Made by a program: the position numbers and the translations under genes. The notes below the pieces were generated by a model. The model did not search any database. It was not told the DNA's origin and was given only the letters and a program-made list of their open reading frames with translations. Below are positions 17,558 through 28,081 of a stretch of DNA of 64,000 bases, piece after piece. Position 1 is the stretch's first letter. Every line of letters begins with the position of its first letter. The stretch is from Methanocella_A sp963769045 (GTDB lineage Archaea; Halobacteriota; Methanocellia; Methanocellales; Methanocellaceae): the NCBI GenBank assembly GCA_963769045.1, contig CAVYKK010000028.1, positions 62,001 through 126,000 on the forward strand. The letters are read 5' to 3'.

Positions 17558-18336
17558 GCCGGGTCAGCTTTTCCGCATACCGGATGGTCAATTACCCGTT
17601 CTCCTGGGCACTGGGCCTGGAAGACATGGGCTTCGAGGGCTGGGAGATCGTGAGCGAAGGGCGGCAGAAGATCACCCCCGAGTCGCTGCCCGAAATCAGG
17701 GACATCATCGGCACCATGGGTCTCAAGATCACCGTGCATGGCCCGTTCTCTGACCTCAACCCCGCCTCTTTGATCGAGCCTATCTGGGAGGAGACGATCA
17801 GACAGATTAACCAGTGTGTCAGGCTGTCGTCCGATTTTTCCGATGTAGTCGTCGTACACCCGGGGATACTGTCGCCGCTGGGCAGCCAGATGCCCGATAA
17901 GACCTGGGAAAGGAACGTCGAGGCGTTGAGGGTAATCTGCCGCCACGCGCAGGATTATGGCGTGCGCATCTGCCTCGAGAACATGCCGAACATGGAAAAA
18001 TTGCTGTGCCGCACGCCCGACGAGCTGTTCGGCATGGTAGACTCCGTCGGCATGGACAATCTCGGTACGACGTTCGACGCGGGCCACGCCAACACGACGA
18101 AGAACACGGCCGGCTACCTGAAGGAAAAGGCACGTATCAGCCATGTACACATTCACGATAACAAGGGCGTCAAGGACGAGCACCTCGCTCTCGGCGACGG
18201 CAACGTCAACTGGGACAATGTGCTGGGCGGACTGAAGGGATTCGAGGGCATGCTTGTAATCGAAGGCCGTAATGTGGAGGAAGGAAAACGCAGCCTCGAA
18301 TTCTTGAGACGGTCGGAACGCGAAAAACCGGTAACC
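17554..18336 (+). CDS. TIM-barrel sugar-phosphate isomerase/epimerase domain, open in frame into MFS sequence
   Basis: About 255 residues of an AP-endonuclease-2/xylose-isomerase-like TIM barrel. Probable metal ligands are the His of VVVHPG, the Glu of CLENMP (E142), Asp and His of TFDAGH (D176, H179), the histidines of HVHIHDN and the Glu of VIEGRN. The GTG start overlaps the preceding stop (GTGA). There is no stop after the barrel: the frame continues through about ten linker residues directly into the first helix of an MFS transporter. The boundary near 18336 is my estimate. Role in sugar metabolism is inferred; no substrate can be named. Confidence 0.65.
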
Positions 18337-19527
18337 GGTGAGGAACAAGGCTTCGATAAGCTGAGGATATTCATCCTGTCGCTAGGCCACATGGTGAACG
18401 ACGCCTACTCCAACGTGATACCGCCGCTGCTGCCGATGCTACAGGCGGCCTACCACCTCGAATTACACCCTGTCCGGCCTGATCATGACCGTTTACACGA
18501 TCACGTCGAGCGTGATCCAGCCGGTCTTCGGCTATATCGCCGACAGGCACGGGCGAAGGTGGATGGTCGCGCTCAGCGTGCTGTGGATATCGTTCTTCAT
18601 GTCCATGATCGGCCTGGTCAGCATATTCAGGCTCGACGACACGGGCGCCTATGTCGCGATCCTGGCGCTCGTGGCCTGGCCGGCTTCGGCTCGTCGGCCT
18701 ACCACCCGCAGGCATCCTCGATGGTGCCCCGCATCAGCGGCACCCACAAAGGCGTCGGCGTCTCGATCTTCTCGGCGGGTGGCAACCTCGGCTACGCGAT
18801 CATGCCGATACTGGTCGTAGCAGTCACGGCTATCTGGGGACTGAGCGGCACGCTGGTGCTCGTCATCCCGGGGATACTGATGGCGTTACTCCTGCAACGG
18901 TATGCGCCCGAGGCCCCGCAGGCCACGTCCCCGCCGAACATAAAAGAGCTGTGGGGAGACATCATGGCGGTCCCCAAGCCTCTGTCGGTGATAACGGGCG
19001 TAGTCTGCATGCGGGCATGGCTGTTCTTCGGACTGATCACGTATCTGCCAAGCTACCTGATCAAGATTCAGGGCGAGCCGCGAAGATACGGCCAATATGA
19101 TCCTGACTCGTCATCCTGCTGTTCGGGGCGATCGGGACGCTCATCGGCGGGTGGTCGTCAGACCGCTATGGGCGAAAATTCACCATTGCCACGTCCCTGA
19201 TCGTTCACGGCACCCCTGCTGTTCATGGGATTGTCCACACATGGCCTGCTCATCTGGGCTTTGACGGCACTGGCCGGCCTCGCGCTGCTCGCCTCGTTCT
19301 CCCCGGCCGTGCTGTTCGCACAGGGCCTGATCCCGAAGAACCAGGGAATGGCCTCCGGCATCATCCTCGGCTTCGCCATCGGCATCGGCGGCCTCGGCGT
19401 CTCCGTCACCGGCGCGATATCCGACGCGTTCGGCATCGGGACGGGCACATATTCGCTGATCCTGCTGCCCGTCATCGGCCTTGTGCTCACGCTGCTGTTG
19501 CCGGGAAAGCTGACGCCTGAGCATTAG
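18337..19527 (+). pseudogene. MFS transporter broken by several frameshifts
   Basis: The sequence reassembles into a 12-helix MFS protein close to the intact gene downstream, but at least four frame changes are needed (near 18460, 18675, 19100 and 19205). Recognisable segments are FDKLRIFILSLGHMVNDAYS, TSSVIQPVFGYIADRHGRR, GSSAYHPQASSMV, GGWSSDRYGRK and PKNQGMASGIILGFAIGIGG. Its start is fused in frame to the TIM-barrel gene. Its stop TAG lies inside repeat element C. It is either a decaying duplicate of the neighbouring transporter or a patch of poor sequence. Confidence 0.65.
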
Positions 19528-19640
19528 ACACAAAGGGCACAAAGGCCACAAAGGAGGCTGAGGATGTAAAGTGTCGTTCCTATATGCCTTACCGTGCCTT
19601 CCGTGCCCTTAGTGGCCTTAGTGTCCTCCGTGTCCAATGC
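19521..19640. repeat. Inverted-repeat element C (GCATTRGACAC ends, CACAAAGGC 9-mers)
   Basis: The left end GCATTAGACACAAAGGGCAC and the right end GTGTCCTCCGTGTCCAATGC are reverse-complement related; the right end is followed by TTTTTT. The left end contains the stop codon of the upstream gene. Element K at 50670-50788 has the same ends and nearly the same length. Confidence 0.8.
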
Positions 19641-20932
19641 TTTTTTATACGTTCCCGGCATCATATTGTAAAACCTATCGGACAGGAGATGGCTGTACGC
19701 CTGATGATAAAAATGATAACGGGACCTTCGACAAGTTCAGAGTCTTTCTGCTTGCCCTGGGCCATTTTACTGTAGACGTCTACGCGGACATGCTGCCGCC
19801 CCTGCTGACGATTTTCAACACCCTTTACGGCATCTCCTACACGATGATGGGCATCCTGACGGCGGTCTTCTCCATCACCTCCACGCTCGTCCAGCCGGTC
19901 TTCGGCTACGTCGCGGACCGGTACGGCAAGAAATGGATAGCCGCGCTGGGAGTCGCGTGGATTGCGGTCGGCATGTGCGTGCTGAGCATAGCGCAGACGC
20001 CCGGGGTCATGCTGGTCATCGTCGGGCTGGCCGGCATCGGCTCGGCCATGTACCATCCGCAGGCATCCGCCATGGTGTCAAAGGCCAGCGGCAGCCGCAA
20101 GGGGCTGGGCATGTCGATCTTCATGGCCGGCGGGAACATCGGATACGCGATCATGACCCTGCTCACGGTCATCATCGTCGCGATGTTCGGCCTGTCCTCC
20201 CTGCTCTACCTGATACCGGGAGGAATTGTGGTCGGCCTGCTCATCTACGTCTATGCGCCTACAATGGACGTCGACCGCAAGAGCCCCGTAGACCTGAAAA
20301 CGCTCTTCGCCAGCTTCAAGTCGGTGAAAGGGCCGCTGGCGGTGCTGCTCGGCGTTGTCTCGTTGCGGGCATGGGTCTGTATGGGCATGATCACGTTCAT
20401 CGGGACGTTCTATTATAGCGGCCACTTCATCGGGTGGACGTTCCTGGGCTATGACCTTGCCGTGATCGGGTGGTCCATCACCCTGTTCCTGTTCGTCATG
20501 TCCAATGCCGTAGGCGGGATCATCGGGGGCTGGGCAGCAGAACGGTTCGGCAACAAAGCGATTATCGCCCCGACGCTGATCGCCTCGGCGCCATTCTTCT
20601 ACCTCGCCTTCGTTTCCCCCGACATCTTCGTCTGGCCGCTGATCGCGATCGCCGGAGGCCTGATGTATGCGTCCATATCGCCGACCACGATCATGGCGCA
20701 GGAGCTGCTGCCCCGCAGCCAGGCCATGGCCGGCGGCCTCGTGCTCGGCTTCGCCAACGGCGTCGGCGGGCTGCTGGTGTTCCTCAACGGGATGATCTCC
20801 GACTATTTCCACGACCCCTTCGCAGGCCTGCTCGTCCTCATCGGGATCATCGTGCTCTCCGGCCTCCTCGCAATACTGTTACCCGGCAAGCCCGCGAAGG
20901 TACCCGCGCCAGTGCCCGTCGCCGGCAATTAA
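19637..20932 (+). CDS. MFS transporter, intact
   Basis: Up to 431 residues with twelve hydrophobic segments. Motif A-like loops VFGYVADRYGKK and GGWAAERFGNK follow helices 2 and 8; LALGHFTVDVYADMLPPLL in helix 1 resembles the fosmidomycin-resistance-like branch of MFS exporters. Export of a small molecule is inferred. The only standard start upstream of the conserved region is the ATG at 19637, which lies in the end of repeat element C and adds about 35 hydrophilic residues; the true start is uncertain. It is clearly paralogous to the broken gene upstream. Confidence 0.75.
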   Translation: MLFYTFPASYCKTYRTGDGCTPDDKNDNGTFDKFRVFLLALGHFTVDVYADMLPPLLTIFNTLYGISYTMMGILTAVFSITSTLVQPVFGYVADRYGKKWIAALGVAWIAVGMCVLSIAQTPGVMLVIVGLAGIGSAMYHPQASAMVSKASGSRKGLGMSIFMAGGNIGYAIMTLLTVIIVAMFGLSSLLYLIPGGIVVGLLIYVYAPTMDVDRKSPVDLKTLFASFKSVKGPLAVLLGVVSLRAWVCMGMITFIGTFYYSGHFIGWTFLGYDLAVIGWSITLFLFVMSNAVGGIIGGWAAERFGNKAIIAPTLIASAPFFYLAFVSPDIFVWPLIAIAGGLMYASISPTTIMAQELLPRSQAMAGGLVLGFANGVGGLLVFLNGMISDYFHDPFAGLLVLIGIIVLSGLLAILLPGKPAKVPAPVPVAGN

Positions 20933-20986
20933 CGCAAGCAAGGGTCATTCTCGTGTACTTTTTATTTAGGCTGGCCGGCGAAACCA

Positions 20987-21089
20987 GTGACACAACAGCC
21001 ACAACGTACACGACGTTTAACAATAAGGCTACGCTGGCCATTTCCTGAAAAACGTTGTGTACGTCGTGGACGTCGTGTACGTTGTGTCG
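20987..21089. repeat. Inverted-repeat element D (CGTACACGA 9-mers)
   Basis: The left arm GACACAAC...GTACACGACGTTT pairs with the right arm AAACGTTGTGTACGTCGTGG and onward. The 9-nt unit is exact in the right arm. It lies between convergent genes, as does element B, and belongs to the same CGT-type vocabulary. Confidence 0.75.
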
Positions 21090-21134
21090 AGTGCAGGCTG
21101 AGCGCATAAAAAATCCGAAATGACTGCCGCCTTA

Positions 21135-21569
21135 TTATTGAGATTTTTGTTCCACTGGAATAGCCGGCGGCTCGTTGAGCTTGTCGGTAATCCGCTTGAG
21201 CGTCTCGGCCATGAGCACCTGCACGTCGGTGTTGGTGTCGCCGGGTTCGCTGCCCTCGATGCGCTTTAGCATCTCGATGTTCCTCACGATGGTCTGCACG
21301 GCTTCGAGCATCTCTTCGAGCGTGATGAGTCCGGAGTAGTAGGCGTAAAAGAAAGTGGTGCCGGACCGGACGACTTTTCGCTTGAAGGCGGCCTGGGCCG
21401 AGGACACGTCCTGGCGCTGGTACTTGCCCTCCATGAACGGGACCAGCTCGGGCAGGTTCTCGCCTATCCAGGTCATCTGGGAGCGGCCGCGGTCCTTGAA
21501 GTCGGCACACAGACGGGCGATCGCCCACTCGCGCGCAGTGAGGTGGGTCAGCTCTTTTAGACGCGTCAT
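21135..21569 (-). CDS. Small soluble protein of unknown function, N-terminus possibly frameshifted
   Basis: 144 residues from an ATG at 21569, helical and charged, ending in a Pro/Gln-rich tail. Immediately upstream another frame starts at an ATG at 21633 and reads MQPGEKYWRFQKFDRKKYSE up to the same junction, where one base separates the frames. The combined product of about 166 residues looks like a natural protein, so a single-base error or mutation near 21570 is likely. No family is recognised. Confidence 0.5.
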   Translation of the reverse strand: MTRLKELTHLTAREWAIARLCADFKDRGRSQMTWIGENLPELVPFMEGKYQRQDVSSAQAAFKRKVVRSGTTFFYAYYSGLITLEEMLEAVQTIVRNIEMLKRIEGSEPGDTNTDVQVLMAETLKRITDKLNEPPAIPVEQKSQ

Positions 21570-21677
21570 TCACCTCGCTGTACTTCTTGCGGTCGAACTT
21601 CTGGAACCGCCAGTACTTCTCCCCGGGCTGCATGATCGAAAAAGCGACGCTCACCGTTAATAAACATTCTCCTGATC

Positions 21678-22586
21678 TTACCTCGCCTCTGCCTTCCCTG
21701 CTTCCGTCACAGCGGGAGCTCGCTCTCCCAAAAACCGGCGAATGTGCCCGGCGACGACATCGCAGCATTCTTCAAGTGCAAAATGCCCTGTGTCGAGCAG
21801 GTTGAAGTCGACGTCCTTCAGGTCCCGCCGGTAGGGATAAGCGCCCTCCGCGGGGAAGATGGCATCGTTTTTCCCCCATACGATAAGTGTCGGTGGCTGA
21901 TATTCTCTGAAATATGCCTGCCATCGGGGATATAGCGGAGGATTGGTGCCGTAACTGTGGAACAGTTCCAGCTGTATTCGATCGTTTCCGGGGCGGTTGA
22001 GGAAAAATGTATCCATGTTCCAGCCGTCGGGGCTGATCGCCTCCAGGTTACTCGCGCCGTTGGTATACTGCCATTTCGTCGCTTCCGGCGTCAGGAGCTT
22101 GCGCAAGGCGGCCTCATTTTCGGGCGTGCGGTCCATCCAGAAGGCTTTGAGAGGGCCCCAGAATTCCCGCAGGCCCTCGTTGTAGGCGTTGCCGTTCTGA
22201 ACGATGAGCGATTCGATCATATCGGGATGCCGACGGGCAATGCGGAAACCGACGGGAGCCCCATAATCGAACAAGTACAGGCTATATTTTTGCAGGCCTT
22301 TCGCCTGGATGAATTTATCGACGACATCGGCAATGCCATCGAAACTGTACTTGTAATCATCGACAGACGGCATGGAGCTGTTGCCAAACCCGGGGTAGTC
22401 AGGCGCCACAAGGTAAAATTGATCGGCCAGCGCCAGCATCAGGTTCCTGAACATGTGCGACGAGGCCGGGAAGCCGTGCAGCAATACGATGGCCGGCGCG
22501 TCCGGGCGGCCTGCCTCTCGATAAAAAATATCGAGGCCATCCACTTTCATCGATTTATAGGCGACCATGATTACATCACTGACCAT
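21678..22586 (-). CDS. Alpha/beta-hydrolase of the dehalogenase/epoxide-hydrolase branch
   Basis: 302-residue alpha/beta-hydrolase. LLHGFP is the oxyanion-hole HG motif (residues 36-39), LYLFDYGAPVGF carries an Asp nucleophile (D107) as in haloalkane dehalogenases and epoxide hydrolases rather than Ser, GKNDAIFP provides the acid and DTGHFALEE the His. A cap domain lies between. Soluble; substrate unknown. ATG at 22586 is the outermost start; ATG at 22568 (MVAYKSMKV) is an alternative. Confidence 0.8.
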   Translation of the reverse strand: MVSDVIMVAYKSMKVDGLDIFYREAGRPDAPAIVLLHGFPASSHMFRNLMLALADQFYLVAPDYPGFGNSSMPSVDDYKYSFDGIADVVDKFIQAKGLQKYSLYLFDYGAPVGFRIARRHPDMIESLIVQNGNAYNEGLREFWGPLKAFWMDRTPENEAALRKLLTPEATKWQYTNGASNLEAISPDGWNMDTFFLNRPGNDRIQLELFHSYGTNPPLYPRWQAYFREYQPPTLIVWGKNDAIFPAEGAYPYRRDLKDVDFNLLDTGHFALEECCDVVAGHIRRFLGERAPAVTEAGKAEAR

Positions 22587-23189
22587 GAATCGTCTTCTTT
22601 TTTAATAACAGGTCGCGCTATAAAATTCAATGATGACCGGAGTAAAAATGTGTCCCGCAAAGCGATCACCGCTTTGCCCGTCACTTAGCGGGCCAGGCCA
22701 TGATTTCCTTTGTAAACAATGGGAACAGGTTTTATCGCGGTTAAGTTTGTGGCCACGGAATCAGGACCGGGTACCAGGCGCGGCCCAAACATGTGCGACG
22801 CCTCCCGGATCGTCGGCGAACGATGACGATGGCGTCAGATGCCAGCACTTTTTAGGGGAGCCACCTGAAACCCTCATCGATCAGCACTTCTTGTACGTGC
22901 ATTTTTCTGCAATCTGTGCAGGGATACGTACCTCTCGACATGAATAATCTGCCAAAGCGTTTTCACGCTTTGACTTCAACTCCTTGTGAGCGTGATTTGT
23001 ACGAGGTTGCCAGGAGTAATGGGATCGTTCGCCCTGCTAAGTCGCACTGAAGCTTTTGGCTGTCCCGGAACAGATGCTGGATTTTCGGCTTACTCGGGAA
23101 CGTCATCGTATGTTATTACGCCATTGGGGCAAGCCGGTCTTCACTCTCGTCCCGCTTAAGGGCTTTGTCGGCATATGAATTGTAATTAT
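22587..23189. other. 600-bp gap with two related hairpins, no gene seen
   Basis: No convincing reading frame. Two perfect 8-bp hairpins share the stem word CAAAGCG: GCAAAGCG-atcac-CGCTTTGC at 22657-22677 and CAAAGCGT-tttc-ACGCTTTG at 22953-22972. The gap precedes the block of broken genes and may contain eroded sequence. Confidence 0.5.
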
Positions 23190-25357
23190 TTAATAGACGA
23201 CGTCAACCTCCAGGTCTCCCTGTTTTTGCACGACGTTCACGAGCGTGCTCTCGCCGATACGCTCGAACTCGAGTTCCGTATGGCCATTGCCGACGATCAG
23301 TTTATTGATGCTGACCCTTTTTAGCCATGGCGGAAGACTGGGCTTTCGCAGCACCAGTTTACGCTCGAGCGCGTCCGGAAATATGCCAAGGGCTGCCGTA
23401 AGCATGTATGGTATACTGCCTGAGGACCACGCTTGAGGGCTGTTGGCAACCGGGTACTTGATGGGCACGTCATACTTTGCCCGGTGGAAGCCGGCGAACA
23501 ATTCGGGCAGGCGATAGCGCGGGTAGAATGCCGCCGCCTCGTACATGCCGGTGAACAGCCGGGAGAGCTCTTCCTTAAATCCGTACTTGCTGAAGCCCAT
23601 CGCAATGAGGGCATTATCGTGCGGCCAGACGGTGCCGTCGTGGTAGCCCAGCGGATTATAGCGCTTCTCTTTCGCGGACAATGTCCGTATGCCCCAGCCG
23701 GAGTACATATCCTCCTCGAATACCCGGCTTACGACGCTGCCGGCCCGTTCCCTCCGGGATGATCCCGCTCCATAATGCTTGGGCACAGTTGGAAGAGATC
23801 ACATCGCATACGCCAGTGTTGTCCAGGGCTTGCGCATAAGTATTCTTTATCGGGCATCCAGAATTTTTCATTGAAATTCCACCGCAGGTTCATGGCATCC
23901 CGGTTGAGCCTGGCGGCGTCCTCATGTCTGCCGATCCGGTCATACAGCCTGGCGATCCTTCGCTTTGCCATGTACGCGTAGCCCTGTACTTCGGCAAGCG
24001 CTATCGGGTGGACGGCGAGGCGGCCGTCCGAGTGCATGATGCTATCCCAGGAATCTTTCCAGCCTTGATTATAAATGCCCCTGGTCGAATAGCTGGTATA
24101 GGACACGAAACCGGACCCGTCGAGATCCGTGTAATTATCAAGCCACGACACGGCGGCGTCGATGTTCTTCAACAGGTCCTGGAACAATTGCATGTCGCCA
24201 GTCCAGTCTATGTATTCTGCCACCAGTATCAGGAAAAGTATCGTGGAATCCACGCTGCCATAATAGGGGGTAAATGGCACAAGGCCCAGGTTCGAGTCTT
24301 CTCCCACCCGGAGCTCGTGGAGTATTTTTCCGGGTTGCTCGTCCCGTTCGTCGTCCACCTGCGTGTTCGTGGTGGCCGAGCCAGTACGTGGAGCGTGCTC
24401 CGGGCCACTCCCGGGTTGTATGGTATTACCTGCATAGCGGAGATGATGCTGTCCCGGCCGAACAGCGCGTCGTACCAAGGCACCCCGGCAGAATAAAAAA
24501 TGTTGACGGGCATCCCCATGTTAAGCGGTTCTCAGGGTCGGATAGCGAGCAAAAAATACTTGGTTGAAGATGCCGTTGTCCGTCTTCACATTGCTACAGC
24601 ATTCCATCGTACTGGCATAGGAAGCCCTGATGCCCTTGATTCTTTTGCTGATCGCATCGGTGCGTTAGCGTTGAGGTGGTGTCCGGAGGAATGTCTTCCG
24701 CGTATATTCTCACGTTGATGCTGTGGATCGCTTGCGGCTTCATCCGGATATTGAACGATACTTTCTTCTCCCTCCACGGTGTCGGGGGCCGGCGTGAACT
24801 GGATCCGGGTGTTCCGGGTGTGCCTGTCTTTGCCCAGATAGGATAGCATGAGGGAATTATTTTCGTATTTTGGCGGGTATAGCTCGCCTTCGGTGACTGC
24901 CGTGATACCCCTCACGGTGAATATATCATCGAAGTCTGATAAGAATTCGAGCGGGAGAGGTCCAGGGATATTTCGGACACGTTGAAATTTCGGACCGTTA
25001 TGGTTTCGTCCAACAGGCCGGGTATGGCCCGGTCCCTGCGTATGCTGATGGTGCTCTTCTCGATGACCCGGCCATCGCTCTCCGTATAAGTCGGGTTCGA
25101 TAGCATGGTAACCGATGCGAACCCTTCCACATCGCTTGATAAGATCAGGATAGGCTTATTTGCCGCTCACCTCCAGCACGTAGCCGCTTAAAAACCTGCA
25201 GTCCCGGTGGTAAAGGCCATACCCGTGATTCTCTTCGATCGGTATGTCGCCGTTCTGTAGCGTCAGAAGCGTCAGGTCTCCATCGCGTATGACCAGAGCA
25301 TTTGTGATATCCTCTACCTGTGTGTGAGCCTTGTGGGACTCTTGTGTTCTCGACCAT
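23190..25357 (-). pseudogene. Glycogen-debranching-type amylo-alpha-1,6-glucosidase, heavily frameshifted
   Basis: Starting with MVENTRVPQG at 25357, pieces in several frames reassemble in order into one protein of about 700 residues: a GDE N-terminal beta domain (ALVIRDGDLTLLT, GLYHRDCRFLSGYVLE), then the alpha-barrel (WYDALFGRDSIISAMQV, LVPFTPYYGSVDSTILF, GWKDSWDSIMHSDGR, GYHDGTVWPHDNALIAMG) and a beta tail. At least five frame changes are needed, so no intact enzyme can be made. The family trims alpha-glucans or related oligosaccharides. It is followed in the same block by broken glucose dehydrogenase and reductase genes. Confidence 0.75.
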
Positions 25358-25415
25358 AATGAACCCTTGCCAGAGGTATGCTGACGTTGAGTAAATCCGG
25401 AAAGCTATACTTCGT

Positions 25416-25942
25416 CTATTTAGCTATCTCCACCAGGACTTTTATGTCGTCGGGGTTGTGCCGGAGGCCTTCTGCAACGTTATCCAGGGTCACCCTCCGG
25501 GTGAAGAACCTATGCAGAATTCCCGGCCACTTCTTTTCTATCGACTTCATCCGGGTCACGCCACGCTCGAAGTGACGCCGGTTCTGCTGACGGAGCCGAA
25601 GATCACCTTGTTGTTGAAGACGAGGTTTGAATGGAACCGGTCGATTTGACCTTTTCCTCCCGATCGCGGGTGGATACCCCGAACAGGCACACGATCCCGT
25701 CCCGGTTTACGAGCTTACTCGCCTCCATGGCCAAGCTGCTCACGCCGGTTTCCTCGTGGCCGATGACCAGGTATTCGTGGCCCGGTGATCTCGCCATATT
25801 TGCCGCTGTTGATTTTCGCATCTGTGCGTCCGCCAACCCGAGAGACACCTTCCACCGCACCTCATTATCGCCGGGCGATGGTTTCTCTATGTCTATGAGT
25901 TTCCACGGTTCTTTTTCCCCGGGATAACGGCCGTACCTTCAT
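25416..25942 (-). pseudogene. Glucose 1-dehydrogenase remnant with internal deletion
   Basis: The N-terminal strand (PGEKEPWKLIDIEKPSPGDN) leads to EYLVIGHEETGV, then jumps directly to KLVNRDGIVCLFGVST from the middle of the Rossmann domain, and ends with HFERGVTRMKSIEKKWPG and GLRHNPDDIKVLVEIAK. About half of a normal zinc-dependent glucose dehydrogenase is missing and frames change at least twice. Because residues are lost, not just shifted, this is a true pseudogene. Glucose dehydrogenase starts the non-phosphorylated Entner-Doudoroff route in archaea. Confidence 0.7.
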
Positions 25943-26286
25943 TTGAACCACGGTGCTCGGTAATCGGCGGTTTAGATCACGATGGATTTAATTTTCAGAT
26001 ATTTCACTAAGTTTTAATATGATTCTGACCAAGCTGGCAGGCCTTCTAAAACGGTGGATTGGACTGGGCGGCCCATCCGCAGCCGGGCCGACCGGCCAGC
26101 GTTGTCCCTCACGGCGTCGTTGACGCTCCCGTTCAATGACCTTGCGGCTTTTTACCGCTCATCTGCCATTATGAAGCCCCGGTTCCGCGGTTTTTCCCCA
26201 GATCGATTATATCAACAGATAACATTTTGACTACCGGGGCGATGCTATATGAGTCGGAAGCGGGGATCAGTACAGCAGCCGGGCCG
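25943..26286. other. 344-bp gap between pseudogenes
   Basis: AT-rich around 25980-26030, otherwise nondescript. A possible promoter for the following remnant; no gene seen. Confidence 0.4.
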
Positions 26287-26984
26287 ATGGTATTCCAGAC
26301 AAAGCTCGATGAGGTCATTCCGCGCACCTTTAATGTCAAAAGTTTCGAGTTTAAAAAGCCGCAAGGATTTAAGCACCTGGCGGGTCAGTGGGCTTATTTT
26401 AGCATTAAGATAGGGGGCACGCAGAAAGGCGTCACCACTTTACCTTATCCAGCAGCCCGGCAGAGGACTTCCTGGAGTTCACTAAAAAGATCACCGATCA
26501 CCCCTATGCGCAGGCCCTGGATACATACAGGGCGGGGAGTGGTTCTTGATTAACGGGCCTTACGGAGAGTTCGTGTATTCGGGCGGTAGCATTAAGATCG
26601 GCGTCCTGACCGGCGGCATTGGCATTACTCCTGTACGTAGCATTTGCAAGTATTTGCACAGACATGAAGCTACCCACGAGCATTTCAGTACTATATTCCA
26701 ACCATACTCAAAAGGACATCGGTATTCGCGACCAGTTTGACGAGATGGAGCGTGAGAACCCGCACTTAGTTATGAAAAATGTGCTGACAGGGGAGCTCGA
26801 TTGGCCGGGCCTCAAAGGGCATATTAATGCTAAGATGGTCAAGGAGAACATTCCCGATTACCGGGAGCGCGTTTTCTACGTCAGCGGCCCTCCGAGCCTG
26901 AATGCAGCCACGATGAGGGAGTTGAGAAAACTGGGCCTTCCCGGGGGGCAGATATTGATCGATGAATTTACGGGTTACACTTGA
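26287..26984 (+). pseudogene. FNR-type FAD/NAD(P) oxidoreductase, frameshifted
   Basis: From MVFQTKLDEV at 26287 the protein follows the ferredoxin-NADP reductase plan: a flavin-binding barrel (LAGQWAYFSIKIGG), then, in other frames, INGPYGEF, KIGVLTGGIGITPVRSI (NAD-binding loop), VFYVSGPPSLNAATMREL and the C-terminal ILIDEFTGY. At least three frame changes are needed, near 26455, 26537 and 26650. It forms the third member of the broken-gene block. Confidence 0.7.
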
Positions 26985-27166
26985 CGAGGGGTGGATAGGT
27001 GCAGGTAGCAGTCGATGGATAAATACCTGCACCACTCATAGCCTGGCCGTCTCGGGGCCGGGGGTAAGGAAGCCACTCCTTCGGCAAGAATGAGCACACA
27101 GCGAAAGAGAGACAAGTCAGCCGTACTTTGAGGCTATAAAAACTGTTGCCAGTCGAGCTATAATAT

Positions 27167-28081
27167 TTACTCGGCTAATGGAATCTCCACTTCCATGAGA
27201 TCGTTCGCTATGACCACGTTCTCGAAATACTTCTTCGCGTCCGCCAGCGGTGGGGCCGGTCTGGGCGTAGCGCAGGGCCTGACGTGCGTCAGCAACAGCT
27301 GCTTGACGCCTGCCTGGGCAGCGAGCTGTGCGACGCCGCCGGCGGTGGAGTGTTGCGTCTCCTCGGCCTTGTCGACCATGTCGTCAGCGAAGGTGCACTC
27401 GGAAATCCATACATCTGCTTCTTTGAGGACGGGCAAAAAGTCCTGCGACGGTATAGTGTCGCCCGTATAGACAATGGTCCTGCCCGGCCTAGGCTGGCCT
27501 ACGACGTCCTCGCTTTTTATTTCTTTGCCGTTGACAACCACGGCCTCGCCGCGGTGGAGCCGTGAGAACATGGGCCCTTCGGGGACGCCCAGCTCCAGCG
27601 CCTTTGCCTTGTTGAACCGGCCGGGCCGGGGCTTCTCGCGCAGCGCGTACCCGAGGCCGGGGACACTGTGGAAGACGCGGAATGCCTCGATAGTGTAATC
27701 GTTGAACTCTACCTTGTCGCCCGGCTCCAGACGTTGTGCGATGACAGGGAACCCGAGGCTGAGATAGCCGAGGCTATTCAGCAGGCGGCAGTACTCCTCA
27801 ACAAATTGGGGGCCGTAAATGTACAATGGTTCTGTCCGGCCCTGGAAGCTCATGGTCTGGAGCAGGCCGGGTATGCCAAGCGTGTGGTCGGCGTGAAAAT
27901 GGCTCAGGAAGATCGAGGCCACGTCCATGAAGCCGGAGCGGGCCTTCATCATCTGGCGCTGGGTGCCCTCGCCGCAGTCGAACAGCATGCGCTCGCCCTT
28001 TCGCATCAGCATGAACGACGGCATGCCCCGGTTAGGCGTCGGTATGGAGCCGCCGGTGCCGAGGAAGATGATCTTGAGCAT
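27167..28081 (-). CDS. rnz: Ribonuclease Z (tRNA 3'-end endonuclease)
   Basis: 304-residue metallo-beta-lactamase-fold endonuclease that removes tRNA 3' trailers. HFHADH lies at residues 61-66; VYTGDT and LLLTHV provide further zinc ligands; GGSIPTPNRGMPS at the N-terminus is typical. One detail is odd: after LLLTHV the usual Ser-Arg-Tyr segment is replaced by RPCATPRPAPPLADA; reading the adjacent frame over these few codons gives ALRYA, so two compensating indels may be present. It stands alone, opposite in strand to the reductase remnant. Confidence 0.88.
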   Translation of the reverse strand: MLKIIFLGTGGSIPTPNRGMPSFMLMRKGERMLFDCGEGTQRQMMKARSGFMDVASIFLSHFHADHTLGIPGLLQTMSFQGRTEPLYIYGPQFVEEYCRLLNSLGYLSLGFPVIAQRLEPGDKVEFNDYTIEAFRVFHSVPGLGYALREKPRPGRFNKAKALELGVPEGPMFSRLHRGEAVVVNGKEIKSEDVVGQPRPGRTIVYTGDTIPSQDFLPVLKEADVWISECTFADDMVDKAEETQHSTAGGVAQLAAQAGVKQLLLTHVRPCATPRPAPPLADAKKYFENVVIANDLMEVEIPLAE

